Both the position numbers and the translations under genes were made by a program. Source: Kitagawia praeruptora (Eukaryota > Streptophyta > Magnoliopsida > Apiales > Apiaceae). Taken from it: a DNA stretch of 64,000 nt. The notes below the pieces were generated by a model. It searched no databases. It was not told the DNA's origin and worked only from the letters and a program-made list of their open reading frames with translations. The stretch's first letter is position 1. Each line of letters starts with the position of its first letter. Of the stretch, positions 11,731-23,200 are shown in pieces. Location of the stretch: contig CM075347.1 of the NCBI GenBank assembly GCA_037693485.1, positions 143,543,501 through 143,607,500 of the forward strand, read 5' to 3'.

Positions 11731-13124
11731 GGCCAATATTCCATAGAGACCCATTTTATGTGGAGTCCAGGGGAGAACCCTCTCCATTAATCTAGACCGT
11801 ATGATTAAAAATATCCAACGGCTAATATTAATTAAAAATTAAATTATTCTAACAAAATAACAGTTAATTAGCTGTAGGCGGCTACTCTCTCTATCTCTCT
11901 CTCCTCACTCGTTCGCACTCTCCTCTCTCTCCCTCTCTCTCTCTCTCTCGCTTTCTCCGCTCTCTCGCTGTTTTTGATTTCAATTGAATGTTGCGTCTTC
12001 TTCAAATCAAGCTCAGCTGTGTAATTATGTTGAATTCGATCTTCATCAGGTCCAATTAATAGAATCAACTGTAAATTTGCATTTGTTTACAACATTTTTT
12101 TTTATTCAATTTTGTGTATATCTTCTCTGTTTGTTTGTTGTAATATATCCTTCGTATGTCTTGATTCTGCCGTGTGTATGTTAATGAAGATATGTGGTTT
12201 TGTTGTTTTTTGTAGTAGCTAAGCTCTATTGTTTTTTTTTTTGTAGTAGCTATATTGAATTGAATCTATATGCACAAACAACTATTATTTTTCAACTTGT
12301 AATGAATTTTTTTTATTCTACTGTAGAATCAAAACAACTGTTTATACATAGTTCGTTTTTGATTCCACTGTAGAATCAAAATTTATATAGTATTTTATTG
12401 TTTCGTTTTTTAAATTGAAAAAACCACAAAGTTGATTCTACTATTGATTCGTCTTTAGTTCAATTCTATTGCATATTTTTAACATGATTTTTTATTCTGT
12501 TATTGAATCAAATTAGTGAGTTGAAAATTTGATTCCATTCCATATTTGTCTTAATTTTGAATGTACCGTGTATTCCAATCCAATTCTCTGATTCTATTAT
12601 AGAATGAAAGTAATTAGTCAAAAAATTTGATTTCATTCTAGATTTGTATTAAGTTTGATTCTACTGTATATTTCCACTCCAATTTTCTGATTCTACTACA
12701 GAATGAAAGTAGTGAATTAATTTAGCAAATAGTGTTATTGATTAATTTAGCATAATTTGTCTTAATCTTGCTTTGTTAATTCTACTTTAGCGTAAATTTC
12801 TAATATTATATTCTGTTTTTTGCTACATACGTACCTGACATCTATCTTTTTTGTCATTCAGGCAATGTTTCGCATATCGAAAAAAATAATTTTGTCAAAG
12901 GTGTTTGTGATTCCAATGTGAGCTCAATGACTTGCAGGGCTATACTATAGGGAATATGTGTTGGTCTTGCTCTTATTTCTATACTTTACTAGTTAGTTAC
13001 TTGATTTGTTTGTGATGTCAACAGAACATTGAAACTAAGAAACTAGGCTTGAAACATTTTCCTTTTGTTTTTGGAACATTATAATATTATTGTGACAATT
13101 TGAACTTATTATTTAAAATTGTAG
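11731..13124 (+). other. Left arm of the gene-capturing MULE: CT-rich leader and palindromic repeats
   Basis: After the TIR there is a CT-rich stretch (about 11883-11970) resembling a plant 5' UTR. Then AT-rich sequence (12250-12720) carries about a dozen versions of GATTCTACTGTAGAATC, a self-complementary motif. A segment at 12862-12945 bounded by splice-like sites might be another captured exon, but I do not recognise it. Confidence 0.5.
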
Positions 13125-14130
13125 GCAAAACATCATATTGTTAATCTTCTTATTGATCAATATGCTGATCTTGACAAAATAACAAGGAAATTTGCTTGTT
13201 TTGCAGTAAGAGTTTTTAATGAACTCACTAAAATAATTAGGTTTGAACTTGCACCGATATAATTTACCTAACACTGAATTTTTTTTCTAGATTGGAAATG
13301 CAACCTATCACAATGACTTGTTGTATGACGAGCTTAAAAGATCTATACCACAACTAGAAAATTTGCTGCTCTCTGCGGAGGAAGACAAAATAAAAGCAAA
13401 TGCTGCTGGTGCTCTGAGTAATCTTGTTCGCAAATTCAAACAAACTTTGTGAGGATATTGTTTCCAAAGGAGCCATTCAGGTATGCTTATATGCCACACA
13501 TCTACATCAATTCTGAAGTTGTAATTTTCTAAATTAAGAATTTGTATATGTGTTTTACCTGGACCAACGCAACCCTAATAATAGATAGCTAAGGAAAAAA
13601 GTTTGACAAGATAGCATTCCAGGAGGTTTATGCCGCTTGTAGTAGTTTTTTCCCTCAAATTGTTTGTTTTTTTGCTAATTTTATTAAATATTTGGGAAGT
13701 TTAATTAATAGTTGAACGTCATCATCTTACGATTTCAAAGACATCAAGTCTACAACGTTTTTTATATATAATGGAAAAGTGTGCTCTTATTAGAATGCTC
13801 ACTTGTCATTGAATGATAAAGTAGGTGTTACATAGCAAGACGACATAAGCTGGTAGCAAGTCTACACCATTTTTCCTCTGTTGTATGATCTTTTTTATGA
13901 TTTTCATTTTCAGGCGCTACTTAAGTTGGTCGCAGATTGTTCCTTGGTTGCCTTGAACCCGAATAGCAGAGATGCCATTAACGAATCACCCTTAAAGATT
14001 ACTATGTTCTCATTGGCCAAAATGTGTGCTCATCTGCCTTGTAGACAATTCTGCGCTCATCTGAGCTCTACCCTGTTATTGGGCGCCTTAGACAGTCTCC
14101 AGAACCAACGATTTCTAATTATGCATCACA
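13125..14130 (+). pseudogene. Captured fragment of a FUSED/TIO-like kinase gene (C-terminal ARM-repeat part)
   Basis: Three consecutive exons with introns retained: 13125-13205 (ending TRKFACFA), 13291-13480 (IGNATYHNDLLYDELKRSI, then AEEDKIKANAAGALSNLVR) and 13914 to about 14130 (ALLKLVADCSLVALNPNSRD, then ESPLKITMFSLAKMCAH). These match the C-terminal region of plant TIO (TWO-IN-ONE), the FUSED-type kinase that guides phragmoplast expansion at cytokinesis. An extra base at about 13432-13434 shifts the frame before the segment coding NSNKLCEDIVSKGAIQ, and a missing base at about 14050 shifts it again after CRQF. The kinase domain is absent. It is a non-functional copy of genomic origin, since introns are kept. 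Confidence 0.85.
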
Positions 14131-14860
14131 TCACTTGTTTTTCAGTACAATTCAAACATATAAATGAAAATGTATCACATAATGTGTAGCACATTAACAA
14201 TCTTCATCTCAATGCTCTCCTCAATAGATCCTCCCTGCTTATGAACACTTGCTGGGCAAAAACTGTAAAATAGAACATGTTGTAATAAGCAAAAAGAACA
14301 ATTTATGACATATTAAACAAAAATATGGAGGATCTTTGACAGAGAATATGCTTAAAGAAAAAATTATTGCTTTCTAACCTTGCTTCCTATTTAACATGTT
14401 GTCTCCAAATTCCTATACGATATGACAAAACAAGATTAAATATGCTAAAATAAATATTGTAATTGTATATAATTTAAACCTTGTTAAAACTTATGATTTT
14501 ACAATAAAACCATATCTAAATATGTAAAATTTCTGGTTCTACAAAAGCATTATAGAAAACAAGTCTATAGAATCAAATTAAATATTGTGATGCTATTTAT
14601 GTTAACCTAGATACATCTCATGATTCTATAATAGAACAATAAAACCACACAAATAAATTATGCTTTTAACTCATAAAATTATGCTTCTAACTCATAAAAT
14701 TATGCTTCTATAGTACATTCCACAACAATAAGAAATAATAAAAAATTCAAATAGTGTTTCTACTCTAGAATCAAAAGTTTCAAACATACAAGTATCTATT
14801 TACAGAAAAATACTAAAGCATTTTTGTATTTGATTACATATAACATATTAGAAGCTTATA
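14131..14860. other. Non-coding interior of the gene-capturing MULE
   Basis: AT-rich sequence with several versions of a TCTACAGAACC/TTCTATAGAATC-type motif. No coding signal found between the TIO fragment and the minus-strand fragments. Confidence 0.5.
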
Positions 14861-14869
14861 GACCTGGGT

Positions 14870-15200
14870 GCTCTGTAGTTCGAATATGCATTTCGAGCGA
14901 ATTCATTTTTCTGCCGAATATCTTCATACATTTTCAGTGATGCCTCAGAGAACTTGGTGAGTTTGCCAAGAACCTTTGTCAAACTACTATTTATACTACT
15001 TAGATTTGATGACCCAGCATGATTCTCTTATTTCACATCTGCTTCTATGTTGTTGCTAGCATCAAGTATTGGTTCTTTGTTCTACGATTCCTCTTCTTGC
15101 TGCTGACCAGAATGGCGCAAGTCATACAAAAAGGATTTAATTGCATCTTTAATCTCTTCAGATGGCAAATCTTTTATCCTGCAGCCCAATCTCATCCAAA
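14870..15200 (-). pseudogene. Captured gene fragments, unrecognised
   Basis: On the minus strand two stretches read like real protein: RLGCRIKDLPSEEIKDAIKS continuing to SFLYDLRHSG (about 15185-15110) and KVLGKLTKFSEASLKMYEDI continuing to RQKNEFARNAYSNYRAP (about 14970-14880). I cannot name the source. The conserved look, compared with the surrounding AT-rich DNA, suggests captured exons. The plus-strand 87-residue frame over the same bases is probably a shadow. Confidence 0.4.
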
Positions 15201-15339
15201 AACTATAATAGGTGGGGCTATAACTCTACGAGGAGAGAATGCCCTTGGACTTTTCCCTAGGCTGCATTATACAGTTCTGTAGCCAACCAATAAGAGCTTC
15301 CACTTATGAATTGTGCAAAGCTTAAACCAAAACATAAGG

Positions 15340-15620
15340 TTTGGTTCTAGGTTCTTGGTTTGGTTCTTGCTGAAAACTCTCCCACAAAGAGTATCTCTTT
15401 TATGAAAGCAACCAGTTCCAATGTATACAGGGCCTTCAAAACCATCCATATCATGGAACTTCACATAATTAAATAATATATAGCAAACATTCGACTAAAA
15501 CAAAGTTGTTAGCGAAGATCTTTTTATGAGAAGACTACATGTACGCATTTATACTCACCTCGGTATCTCTTCTCATGTAATTAGCATAAACATCATTCCT
15601 AGTGTAATAAGTTTTTTGTA
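15340..15620 (-). pseudogene. Captured fragment of a cellulose-synthase-like (CslE/G-type) gene
   Basis: On the minus strand, an exon end coding TRNDVYANYMRRDTE (to donor GTGAGT, exon edge 15559) is followed about 80 bp further on by KFHDMDGFEGPVYIGTGCFH continuing KRDTLCGRVFS (about 15464-15365). The GP-YIGTGCFHRRD-LCGR block is characteristic of CslE/CslG glycosyltransferases near the QxxRW half of the catalytic domain. The splice acceptor in front of the second exon looks mutated and both ends are missing. Confidence in the family is high; the subfamily is less sure. Confidence 0.75.
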
Positions 15621-15639
15621 CGAACACTAGCAAAAATAA

Positions 15640-15890
15640 ACCTCAAGATCTTGAATTTGCTCTAGGCGTGGTTCTTCGAATTTAAACCTGCGCACAATAA
15701 GTCTCTCCCTCTCATCCTGCACAATTATCATTCCAGATGACAGCTATACTAAACATACAAAATCCACAGTCTTCAAGAATTATAACCTGTGTTCAAAATA
15801 CCTTATTGGAGTCCTTGATATTTAATAGAGTGCATATTGATATCTTCAACAAATATGATGGTTTCAGGCCTAGCACCCTTTGCCAAGACA
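15640..15890 (-). pseudogene. Captured exon-like fragments, unrecognised
   Basis: Minus-strand segment DERERLIVRRFKFEEPRLEQ (about 15716-15645) has an AG acceptor before it. Further upstream is VLAKGARPETIIFVEDI (about 15890-15840). These could belong to the same Csl donor gene or to another. I do not recognise them. Confidence 0.35.
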
Positions 15891-16079
15891 CCTCTTTTTT
15901 GACACACATCACACAAAGCAATAGTTAGTCTCCACATAAAGTGATTCAAATCGAAGAAACTCAAATGACTCAAATGACTATAACATACCAGAGCTACAGC
16001 TCTATGCTTTGATTCTACTACAGAAACAATTCAATAAAACTTAAATAAAAAACTTAACATGCAAAAATCATGATTCTGC

Positions 16080-16530
16080 TACAGATTCTATTATAGAACC
16101 ACAATTTATAGGTATTGATTTAATGCCTATTTATAGAAGCACAACTTCATAAATTTTGGCTCTATTACAAAACCTTAATTTTAAAACAATAATGACCATT
16201 AAAATAAATTCAAACATGCTTCTAATCCAGAACAACAATGTAACAAAATTTGATTCTATTACAAAACCACAATTTATAAGTATTTATTTAATGCCTATTT
16301 ATAGAAGCACAACTTCACAAAATCTGGTTCTATTATAGAATCTTAATTTTAAAAATAAAAATAAGCATTAAATAAATTCAAACATACTTCTAGTCTAGAA
16401 CAACAACGTAACAAAATTTGGTTCTATTACAGAACCATAATTTATGTCTATTAATTTAATGTCTATTTTTAGAAGCATGAGTTCACAAATTTTGGTTCCA
16501 TTACAGAACCTTAATTTTAAAACTAAGTAT
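16080..16530. repeat. 168-bp tandem repeat, about 2.6 copies
   Basis: The phrase ACAATTTATA recurs at 16101 and 16269, with a variant (ATAATTTATG) at 16437, a spacing of 168 bp each time. Units share CTATTACAGAACC and TTAATGCCTATTTATAGAAG. It is part of the right arm of the gene-capturing MULE. Confidence 0.85.
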
Positions 16531-16813
16531 GAATAGAATCAGATCTACGAAACTGATTATATCTTAGTAACAAATATGCATGTAGAATCAGATGTAGCAA
16601 ATCGAAATCGTACAAAATTAATACGAATAAACATATACACATAAACAAGCTCACGATAATCAAAAAAATGGATGAAAAATAAATCGAAATCAGAGAATCG
16701 ATGTGATGTTGATTATTACTTTTCCCAACATTTTCTGATCGATCGATGCTTGCGATAATCTTTAAAGAAGCTCGAGATAATCTCTCCTTCTCTATGGCTC
16801 TCTCTCGAGCACG

Positions 16814-16872
<59 letters not shown>

Positions 16873-17034
16873 GTATTGATTGTATATTGCGTGTATTTTG
16901 TGTATAACTATTGTAATAATTTTGATTTTTAATTGTTTTATTTAACTAAATCACAGCCGTTAGTTGATTAATGGTTAGATTATATGGGTCTCCACGGTAC
17001 TCTATATAAGATGGGTCTCTCTAGAGTGTGACTC
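16531..17034. other. Right arm of the gene-capturing MULE with a CT microsatellite
   Basis: Non-coding. It contains an almost perfect (CT)n run at about 16814-16862, then the right TIR (about 16990-17034). The CT run mirrors the CT-rich zone near the left TIR but on the same strand, so it is not an inverted copy. Confidence 0.7.
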
Positions 17035-17229
17035 ATGTATGTATGTATGTATGTATCGGGTTATTCGGATTTGGATCGAATTTTTAGATTTTCGGATCGG
17101 GTTCGGTTCGATACACGTGAAATCCAAATCTAAAACCTTTCGAATTTAAAAATTAAATCTAAATCCAAAAAATCAGATTCGATAAAATTCAATCGGATCG
17201 GTACAGATTTTGTCATCCCTGCTTCTTAG

Positions 17230-17596
17230 AAAACATGGACCAGATGATTATAGCTTGTGCTTTATAATCATACTAAATGTGTTTTTTTATAATTTGAATC
17301 AAGTATATTTTAATTAAAAAATGAAGTGTTTAATTTGTAGTTATTAATTTGAAGAAAAAAATGTAACTTTATAATATAATTAATTAATTGCCGTTGTAAA
17401 TTATATTTTATATTTATTGGATATAATTATGTTATACTGTTTCTGTGTTTACTCATAATAAAGATATTTTAATATTTACTCATAATAAAGATATTTTAAT
17501 ATTAAAATATATAGGATTGTATTGGAAATATGTATACATGATTTTTTTGTAGAGAAATATGTATACATGTTTAAGTAAAAGATTCTTATGTTATGT
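17230..17596. other. AT-rich spacer
   Basis: Non-coding. A 25-bp phrase containing CTCATAATAAAGATATTTTA is tandemly duplicated at about 17452-17502. Nothing else recognised. Confidence 0.6.
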
Positions 17597-17605
17597 TAGT
17601 ATAAT

Positions 17606-18569
17606 GAGTAAATTTATAGCTACACCCTTAAATAGTAGGTTAACAAAATATGTGTCTTTACTCTATTATAATGTTTAAGACACATATTTTGTTAAGCTAC
17701 CATTTAAGAAAGAATGTCCTAAATACCCATTATTTTGATACCCACTTACCAAAATACCCAAATTTCAAAATACCGACCAAAATACCCGTGGGATACGCCG
17801 TTTGCACAGGCGTATCCGAAGCACTGTAGATCGCCAGAAAACAGCAGATCCATGCCGGAAAATCGAGAGCTCCAGACGGCGACTTTTTGGCGATTCCGTT
17901 CGAACTCAAACTGCAGGCACTTTACACACGATTAAAGGACATCAAAATGACCAGAAGCTCATGCACATCATCTTCCCGAACTCCGTTTATCACCTCCGGC
18001 CCCGCAGGGGCGAAACGAAGCTCGTCGAAGCTCGTCGGAGTGTTTGAATTTGTTTGAATCGCCGTTTTTGGGCGTTTTAAATCCGCCAACGAAACTGTAA
18101 AACAACGATTATAGGTATGTAGAGAATCGAAACCCGATTCTAATGGTATATGGTAGGTCATGGGAAAGTCAGGGATTTGGACGGACGGAGAGTTCGAATT
18201 TTTACACCGGAATCGCCATTGATGTCGCCTGTGGAGAGCTCTGGGATGGACGTCTGATACGCATCTTGAAGATGCGTATCCTAAGTTGCGCGTGTGTGCA
18301 TGGCGCATCCGTAGACGTTCATGCCTTCTGTGTAGGCGTGTGTGTGAAAGTTGCGTTGTTTAGAAAGGCGTATCCGCCTGACGCGTTGCTGCCATAGGCG
18401 TGAGCCAACATACGTTGCTCCCAGAGGCGTATTGAATGGGTATTTAGGGCGGTGATGATCAGATCTGGGCATTTTGGTGAGAGAAACCAAAAAAATGGGT
18501 AAAAAGGGCACTCACCCTTTTTACCATTTTGTTAAGCTACCATTTAAGGGTGTAGGCTAATATTTATCC
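17606..18569. mobile_element. Small non-autonomous MULE with a GC-rich insert
   Basis: Left end GAGTAAATTTATAGCTACAC and reverse-complemented right end GGATAAATATTAGCCTACAC continue together (CCTTAAAT, then GTAG, then TTAACAAAAT). A perfect 9-bp TSD TAGTATAAT lies at 17597-17605 and 18570-18578. The left end includes an inverted second copy of the TIR (17625-17706), which could fold into a hairpin. The core (about 17790-18440) is much richer in GC than its surroundings and contains repeated GGCGTATCCG/GATACGC phrases. ORFs there (128 residues on minus, 84 on plus) match nothing I know. This is compatible with a Pack-MULE that captured GC-rich DNA. Confidence 0.88.
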
Positions 18570-18737
18570 TAGTATAATACAACTAACTTATAATCCGTGT
18601 GATGCATGAGTTTTTTAATATATTTTTTTTTCATTTTTTAATAATAATAATAATTTTATTTAATATATTGTGTATAGATATATTAATATAATTATTTATT
18701 TATTTTATTTGTAGTCTCTGTCTTTGAAAAGAATAAG

Positions 18738-18800
18738 CACTACCAGAAAATAAGGTTAAATTCGACCAAATAAATTCGACTGCGGCTAAATTCATCTAAT
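18738..18800 (+). mobile_element. Possible CACTA (En/Spm) terminus
   Basis: The sequence CACTACCAGAAAATAAGG at 18738 is the typical start of plant CACTA elements, followed by repeated AAATTCGAC subterminal motifs. I find no matching right end (TTTTCTGGTAGTG) downstream, so this is a solo or decayed end. Confidence 0.5.
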
Positions 18801-19439
18801 AAATATTAGAAAGTATATTAATTCAGTTTACTTTTAATTTAGCTAATAACTATTTATTGAAATTTCATCATATAATTTTTGGTTTTTTTGTTTGAAAAAT
18901 ACACATTAAAAAAATCAAAAAATATGATGTAAAACGAGTGAAGGTCAACTTTAACCTTTTTTTATGTGCAAATAATAAAAATAATCATTTTTAAAATTTT
19001 GGCCAATTTAAATCATAGATACCCAACTATCGGAATATCCATTTTTATATGCGATACCCTGCTAGAGTATTCAGAGATACTCAATTGTCAATGAAGTATC
19101 CATATTCCAGTATTTTGGATGCCCAACTACCAATGTAGTATCTTATACAAATTGAGATACATAATTAGTGAAGTATTTAAAAGGCTAAACTTGACCACTT
19201 TTTTCAAAATGGTTACTTTTGTTATTTTTATAAAAAATTGATTATTTTTGTATTTTTTTCATAGGAACAGGGACGGAGGCAGTGTGGGGGCATGTGGGTA
19301 CCCGTGCTCCCACCACCACAACTTTTAACCTAGTTTTTCATTTTTTTTATTAAATAATTTAAAAATAAATATTTTTGAAAATTTCACATTACTTTTTCCA
19401 TGCCAGACAGTAACATGATTATACATGGTTGTATAGTTA
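18801..19439. other. AT-rich non-coding region with TE remnants
   Basis: Contains a loose inverted repeat: GTCAACTTTAACC at about 18946 against GGCTAAACTTGACC at about 19180, flanking repeated phrases about a wrong-repeat-like TACCCAACTATCGGAATATC. A short GC-rich sequence CAGGGACGGAGGCAGTGTGG at 19267 looks like the end of another transposon. No gene. Confidence 0.4.
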
Positions 19440-19441
19440 TA

Positions 19442-19734
19442 CTCCCTCTATCCCTCTCATTTATTTACAGTTACTATTTTGGGGTGTCCCTCTCATTTCT
19501 TTACATACCATAAATAGTAAGTTTCTTTTACTATTACACCCACTACTTTCCCCCACTATCTCATATTTAATAATAAAAAATACTATTACACTCACTATTT
19601 TCCTCCACTATTTCAAATCTATTAATAGGTCTCACCACTTTACCCATTTTTCATCTAACTTTACTCATTTTTTATATATTTTTTTGGTCTCCGTGTCCAT
19701 TCTCAATGTAAACTACCTAGAGGGACGGAGGGAG
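19442..19734. mobile_element. Stowaway-type MITE
   Basis: Ends CTCCCTCTATCCC and GGGACGGAGGGAG, with TA duplicated on each side (19440-19441 and 19735-19736). Length 293 bp, no coding capacity. This is the classic Tc1/mariner-derived Stowaway structure. Confidence 0.9.
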
Positions 19735-19739
19735 TATAA

Positions 19740-20234
19740 AGACTATTTTTCATTGCAAAATTTTAAAATTAAGGTTAAAGAGGCCGAATCTAAATGGGCC
19801 AGCATAGAAAAAGTGCTTCAAAATTAAGAAAGACCAAGCTAACCGGGCCCACAAGAACCGGCCTAATCACCACCTGACCGAGCTTAATATAAACCCCAAA
19901 TATTTTGACTTCTAGTCCATAATTTATCAACAAACCCAAAACTAAATTCAAAACAAAAAATAAAAAAACAAATTTAAAATTTGAAAAAAAATTAAAATAA
20001 TCGCTCTCATCTTCTTCTTCATCTCTTCTCTTCAGTTTCAGATCCATTCACGTCTGCTTCAGATCCATTTACACACACCTATACATACATATATTTGTGT
20101 CTATATCTGCATTGCGAGATTTTCGGAGTTCACTCTATGTTGACTTAATCGCATTGCTGATTTTCAATTGGATTGAATTGAATTGAATATATACATACAG
20201 ATTCTTGTGTGTATATATAGCGAGATTTTCGGAG
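19740..20234 (+). promoter_or_regulatory. Promoter and 5' UTR region of the SNARE gene
   Basis: The CT-rich stretch at about 20000-20050 looks like a plant leader. A four-codon upstream ORF (ATGTTGACTTAA, 20137-20148) precedes the main ATG. GCGAGATTTTCGGAG occurs twice (20114 and 20220), so part of the leader was duplicated. The transcription start is not determined. Confidence 0.45.
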
Positions 20235-23200
20235 ATGGCGGCGTTATCTGGAATCAGCGAGGAGCTAGCGCAGCTCGACGGTCAAGTCGCCGATATTTTT
20301 CGAGCTTTATCGTAAGTATTTGTTGATTTAATATAATGATTTATTGTGTTTTTGTTTGATTTAGTTTTTTAATTTGATGATTTAGTGTTTTTTATAATTA
20401 TTTTTGTTGTTGAAATTGTTGGATGAGTTTAGTGAGGAATGTGTTTGTGGAAATGTAGGAATGGATTTCAGAAGTTGGAGAAGATGAAGGATTCGAATAG
20501 GCAGAGTAGGCAGTTGGAGGAGCTTACAGATAAGATGCGCGATTGTAAGAGGTATAAATCGATTCTTTCGTGATAAGGAAGCGTATGGATTTACTGATTT
20601 TACGAAATGTGTTTAGATAATTCTTAATTAAGTGATCTAATGAAATTTATGAATTCACTGACTTTATGGGGATATTTAAATGTATCTTGTGAGAGAAATG
20701 CTTATGAACTCGATTGTGCTTTCTGATAAATGTGCGTTGTTTTGAAACTGTTTGTGGTGGCATTATATAGGTTTTCTGAGTTCTTAAAAGTACTAGTAAT
20801 ATGGTTTTGGTACATATATTATAGTTTGTTTATAGGAATCAGGAGAAAAAAAGGAAACAAAGTTTAAATGAAGGTATGGATACGTAAAAAAGTGAACTAT
20901 GGAAACTTGGAAGATAAATGACTAAAAATGTGATAAATGAAGATTATGGATATGTGATGAACTAAACTATGGTAGTTGGGAATGAGAAATGACTAAAATT
21001 TGTGTTCCTGTTTTGCTAAAGAGAATGCGGAATGAAATATTTGCTTATTAGTTATTACCAAGAAAGCGCATGTTAACTTACTAGCTTTTACGTGCTTAGT
21101 TCTTACAACTAGTTTAATAATAGATGATGTTGTTTATATATATTCCTTGCGTGTATTAAAAATGCAATTAATTATTTGCTGGTGCCAGGCTTATTAAAGA
21201 ATTCGATAGAGAAGTTAAGGACATGGAATATAGCAATGACGCAGCTACGAATAAGATGCTGAATGAGAAAAAGCAGTCAATGGTGCAGTCTCGGTCTCAA
21301 ATTGTTGATTGGTGCTTAAATGTGTGAATTATTAAGCAATTGCATTTATACTTTGTGCTATTTGATTTCAGGTGAAGGAGTTAAATTCATACGTTGCTCT
21401 TAAAAAGCAGTAAGTCTCTTATCCATTCTCTCAAATTAAATTTACCACAATTTGTGGAAATTTTATTTATATTTGTTTCTCCATTTAAGTGTTACAACAA
21501 ATCTAGTGCGACTCTTATGGTGTAGTTTTTCTACATTTTGTTTATCTAACATGTCGGGTAAATGGTTTGCTTTAAACGTAGATCTGTTTTCCACTTACGA
21601 CTACACGTGGTCCAAACGTTTTTCGACATTAATTTGCCTCACAGCTACAAGTCCAAAATACGCAAAATGTTCTTATTGACAATCTTGTGGATGGTGATGC
21701 AGATATGCCAGCAACCTTGACAACAAGCGAGCTGATCTCTTTCAGGCACCTGATGAAAGTTCTAGAGATGATAATAGCCTACTAGCTTCATGTAAGCATG
21801 CAGTGTGTCTTTTATTGGAATGATCATTTCTTTCCTATTACTACCATAGGTTGGAAAAGATAAAATGAGAATGACAGGCTTTGCTGTTATTGTATTTGTA
21901 TTAATAAGACTATGATGAGTGCCATTTTTCCATCTTTTACTTGGATGTTGAACTCTTAGCATGTTCAAACTTAAAGGCAGGTGGGGTTCTCTTTGATATG
22001 AAGAACGTAACGTATTTGTCTAGGTTATTAAGTCTGAGTCAATGCCGATTGAATCCTCTAGCTATTATGATCCACCATAGACCCAACCTAATATTGTGTT
22101 TCGGAACATATGTTCATTTCAAATGATTGGATTTCAAAATACATGATTTGAATTGTCATTTCAAATTCTCAATTTTTTGCTTATATCTTAATGCCTTGGA
22201 CTTTAATCAAATCCAATTTGACTTTTTTTTTTTTTTGGTTATCCAAACATGTCATTTGTACCCAATCCAGAATTTCAAATGAAATTCCACATTCCCAAAT
22301 AAGCCATAAAGTTGTTTGAATTATTACAAGGCCTTTGAAACTGATCTGTGAATACCTGAGTTAAGTTTATATCGAGGCTTGGTCCAACCTTGGTTGTTAT
22401 AATTCCTTACAGTCCCCTTATTTCAAGTCATTGGTGTTCCTTGTAGTGGCTGAGACATAGTTATTGGCATTATATGTGGTTGTATCTTTACATACATTTT
22501 GCTCTCTTGTTCGAATAGTGTGACTGGGGTGTAGTAATAGACGCCTTCTATCTGTTGTGTTCCAATGTGAGATTCAAGTATATATAGGGAATATGTGGCT
22601 AGATCCTTTCTCCATCATGATAGGCCATTGCTCAGCATACCATATGCTCTTTAATTCTGTAGTGCGGCAAGGTTGTAGTTAGATCCCTCCTTTATCCATC
22701 AATTTGTAATGCAAAATTAAGGTGTTCCATACCCTGAGCTTATTATAGACATAGTCAATCTTTACTTCTTTAGGGAATATCTGTGTAACCCTTGATCTCT
22801 GTTCAGTGGAAACTTATTTGCTTTTCTCTATCACTTAAGCTAAGAACTTAGACAAAGGTGCTCTTATATTCTTGGAATTCTTGTCAACCCAGTCATTCCC
22901 CACACCTGAAACCGTGATGGGACACTGCAAATTCCATTTCGTGCAACCTGAGGTGAGCACTATATATGGATCAAGACTCGATCCAGGACTGGTTATGAGA
23001 GTTTGTATAGATCCAATCATTAAATTCTCAGTTTAGAAATACAAGGATTCTTGGACACGGTTGCAGGTGCTTATCATGTTGGTGTGCCACACAATTGTAT
23101 TAATTCCACAGTATCAGAACTGCTGTCTATTTTCAGTTAATGTGTTGCACTTAGTTATATATGACCAGTCATAACAAGTCCTCTCCATGACTCAATGTCT

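Larger units (their letters stand above)
11731..17034. mobile_element. Pack-MULE-like element carrying several captured gene fragments
   Basis: Left end GGCCAATATTCCATAGAGAC. Reverse complement of the right end GAGTCACACTCTAGAGAGAC. Both continue with CCAT, then TTAT, then GAGT, so the TIRs align over about 39 bp. The 9 bp on either side are identical: ATGTATGTA at 11722-11730 and 17035-17043, although this is in a TGTA microsatellite. Inside are a CT-rich leader, fragments of a FUSED/TIO-like kinase gene on the plus strand, and fragments of a cellulose-synthase-like gene and unrecognised genes on the minus strand. No transposase. This matches a gene-capturing MULE. A Helitron was considered, but TC/CTRR ends are absent. 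Confidence 0.75.
3404..17221. mobile_element. hAT-type element split by two nested MULE insertions
   Basis: The left end reads CTGGGATGGCAACCG (3404 on) and the reverse complement of the right end reads CAGGGATGACAAAATC (from 17221), matching the CAGGGATG-type termini of plant hAT elements. The flanking 8 bp are CTTCTTAC (3396-3403) and CTTCTTAG (17222-17229), 7 of 8 identical, as expected for the 8-bp hAT TSD. Both subterminal zones (3404-3545 and 17055-17221) are rich in TCGG/TTCGG/GGATTT motifs, also a hAT habit. Without the two MULEs the element would be only about 0.9 kb, so it was a non-autonomous element with a (TA)n(TGTA)n core. No transposase is present. Confidence 0.78.

Noticed and set aside
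11868..12068. 66-residue frame rich in RERE on the minus strand
   Set aside because: Translation of the CT-rich leader on the opposite strand.
17922..18308. 128-residue minus-strand frame in the small MULE
   Set aside because: GC-rich DNA yields long chance frames. No splice or domain evidence, and an overlapping plus-strand frame is equally open.
18578..18620. Helitron 3' end (AACTTATAATCCGTGTGATGC)
   Set aside because: Resembles the hairpin-type end at 54841 but lacks a CTRR in the right place, and no partner end was found.
19429..19827. 132-residue plus-strand frame
   Set aside because: Runs through a Stowaway MITE and its flanks; chance open frame.
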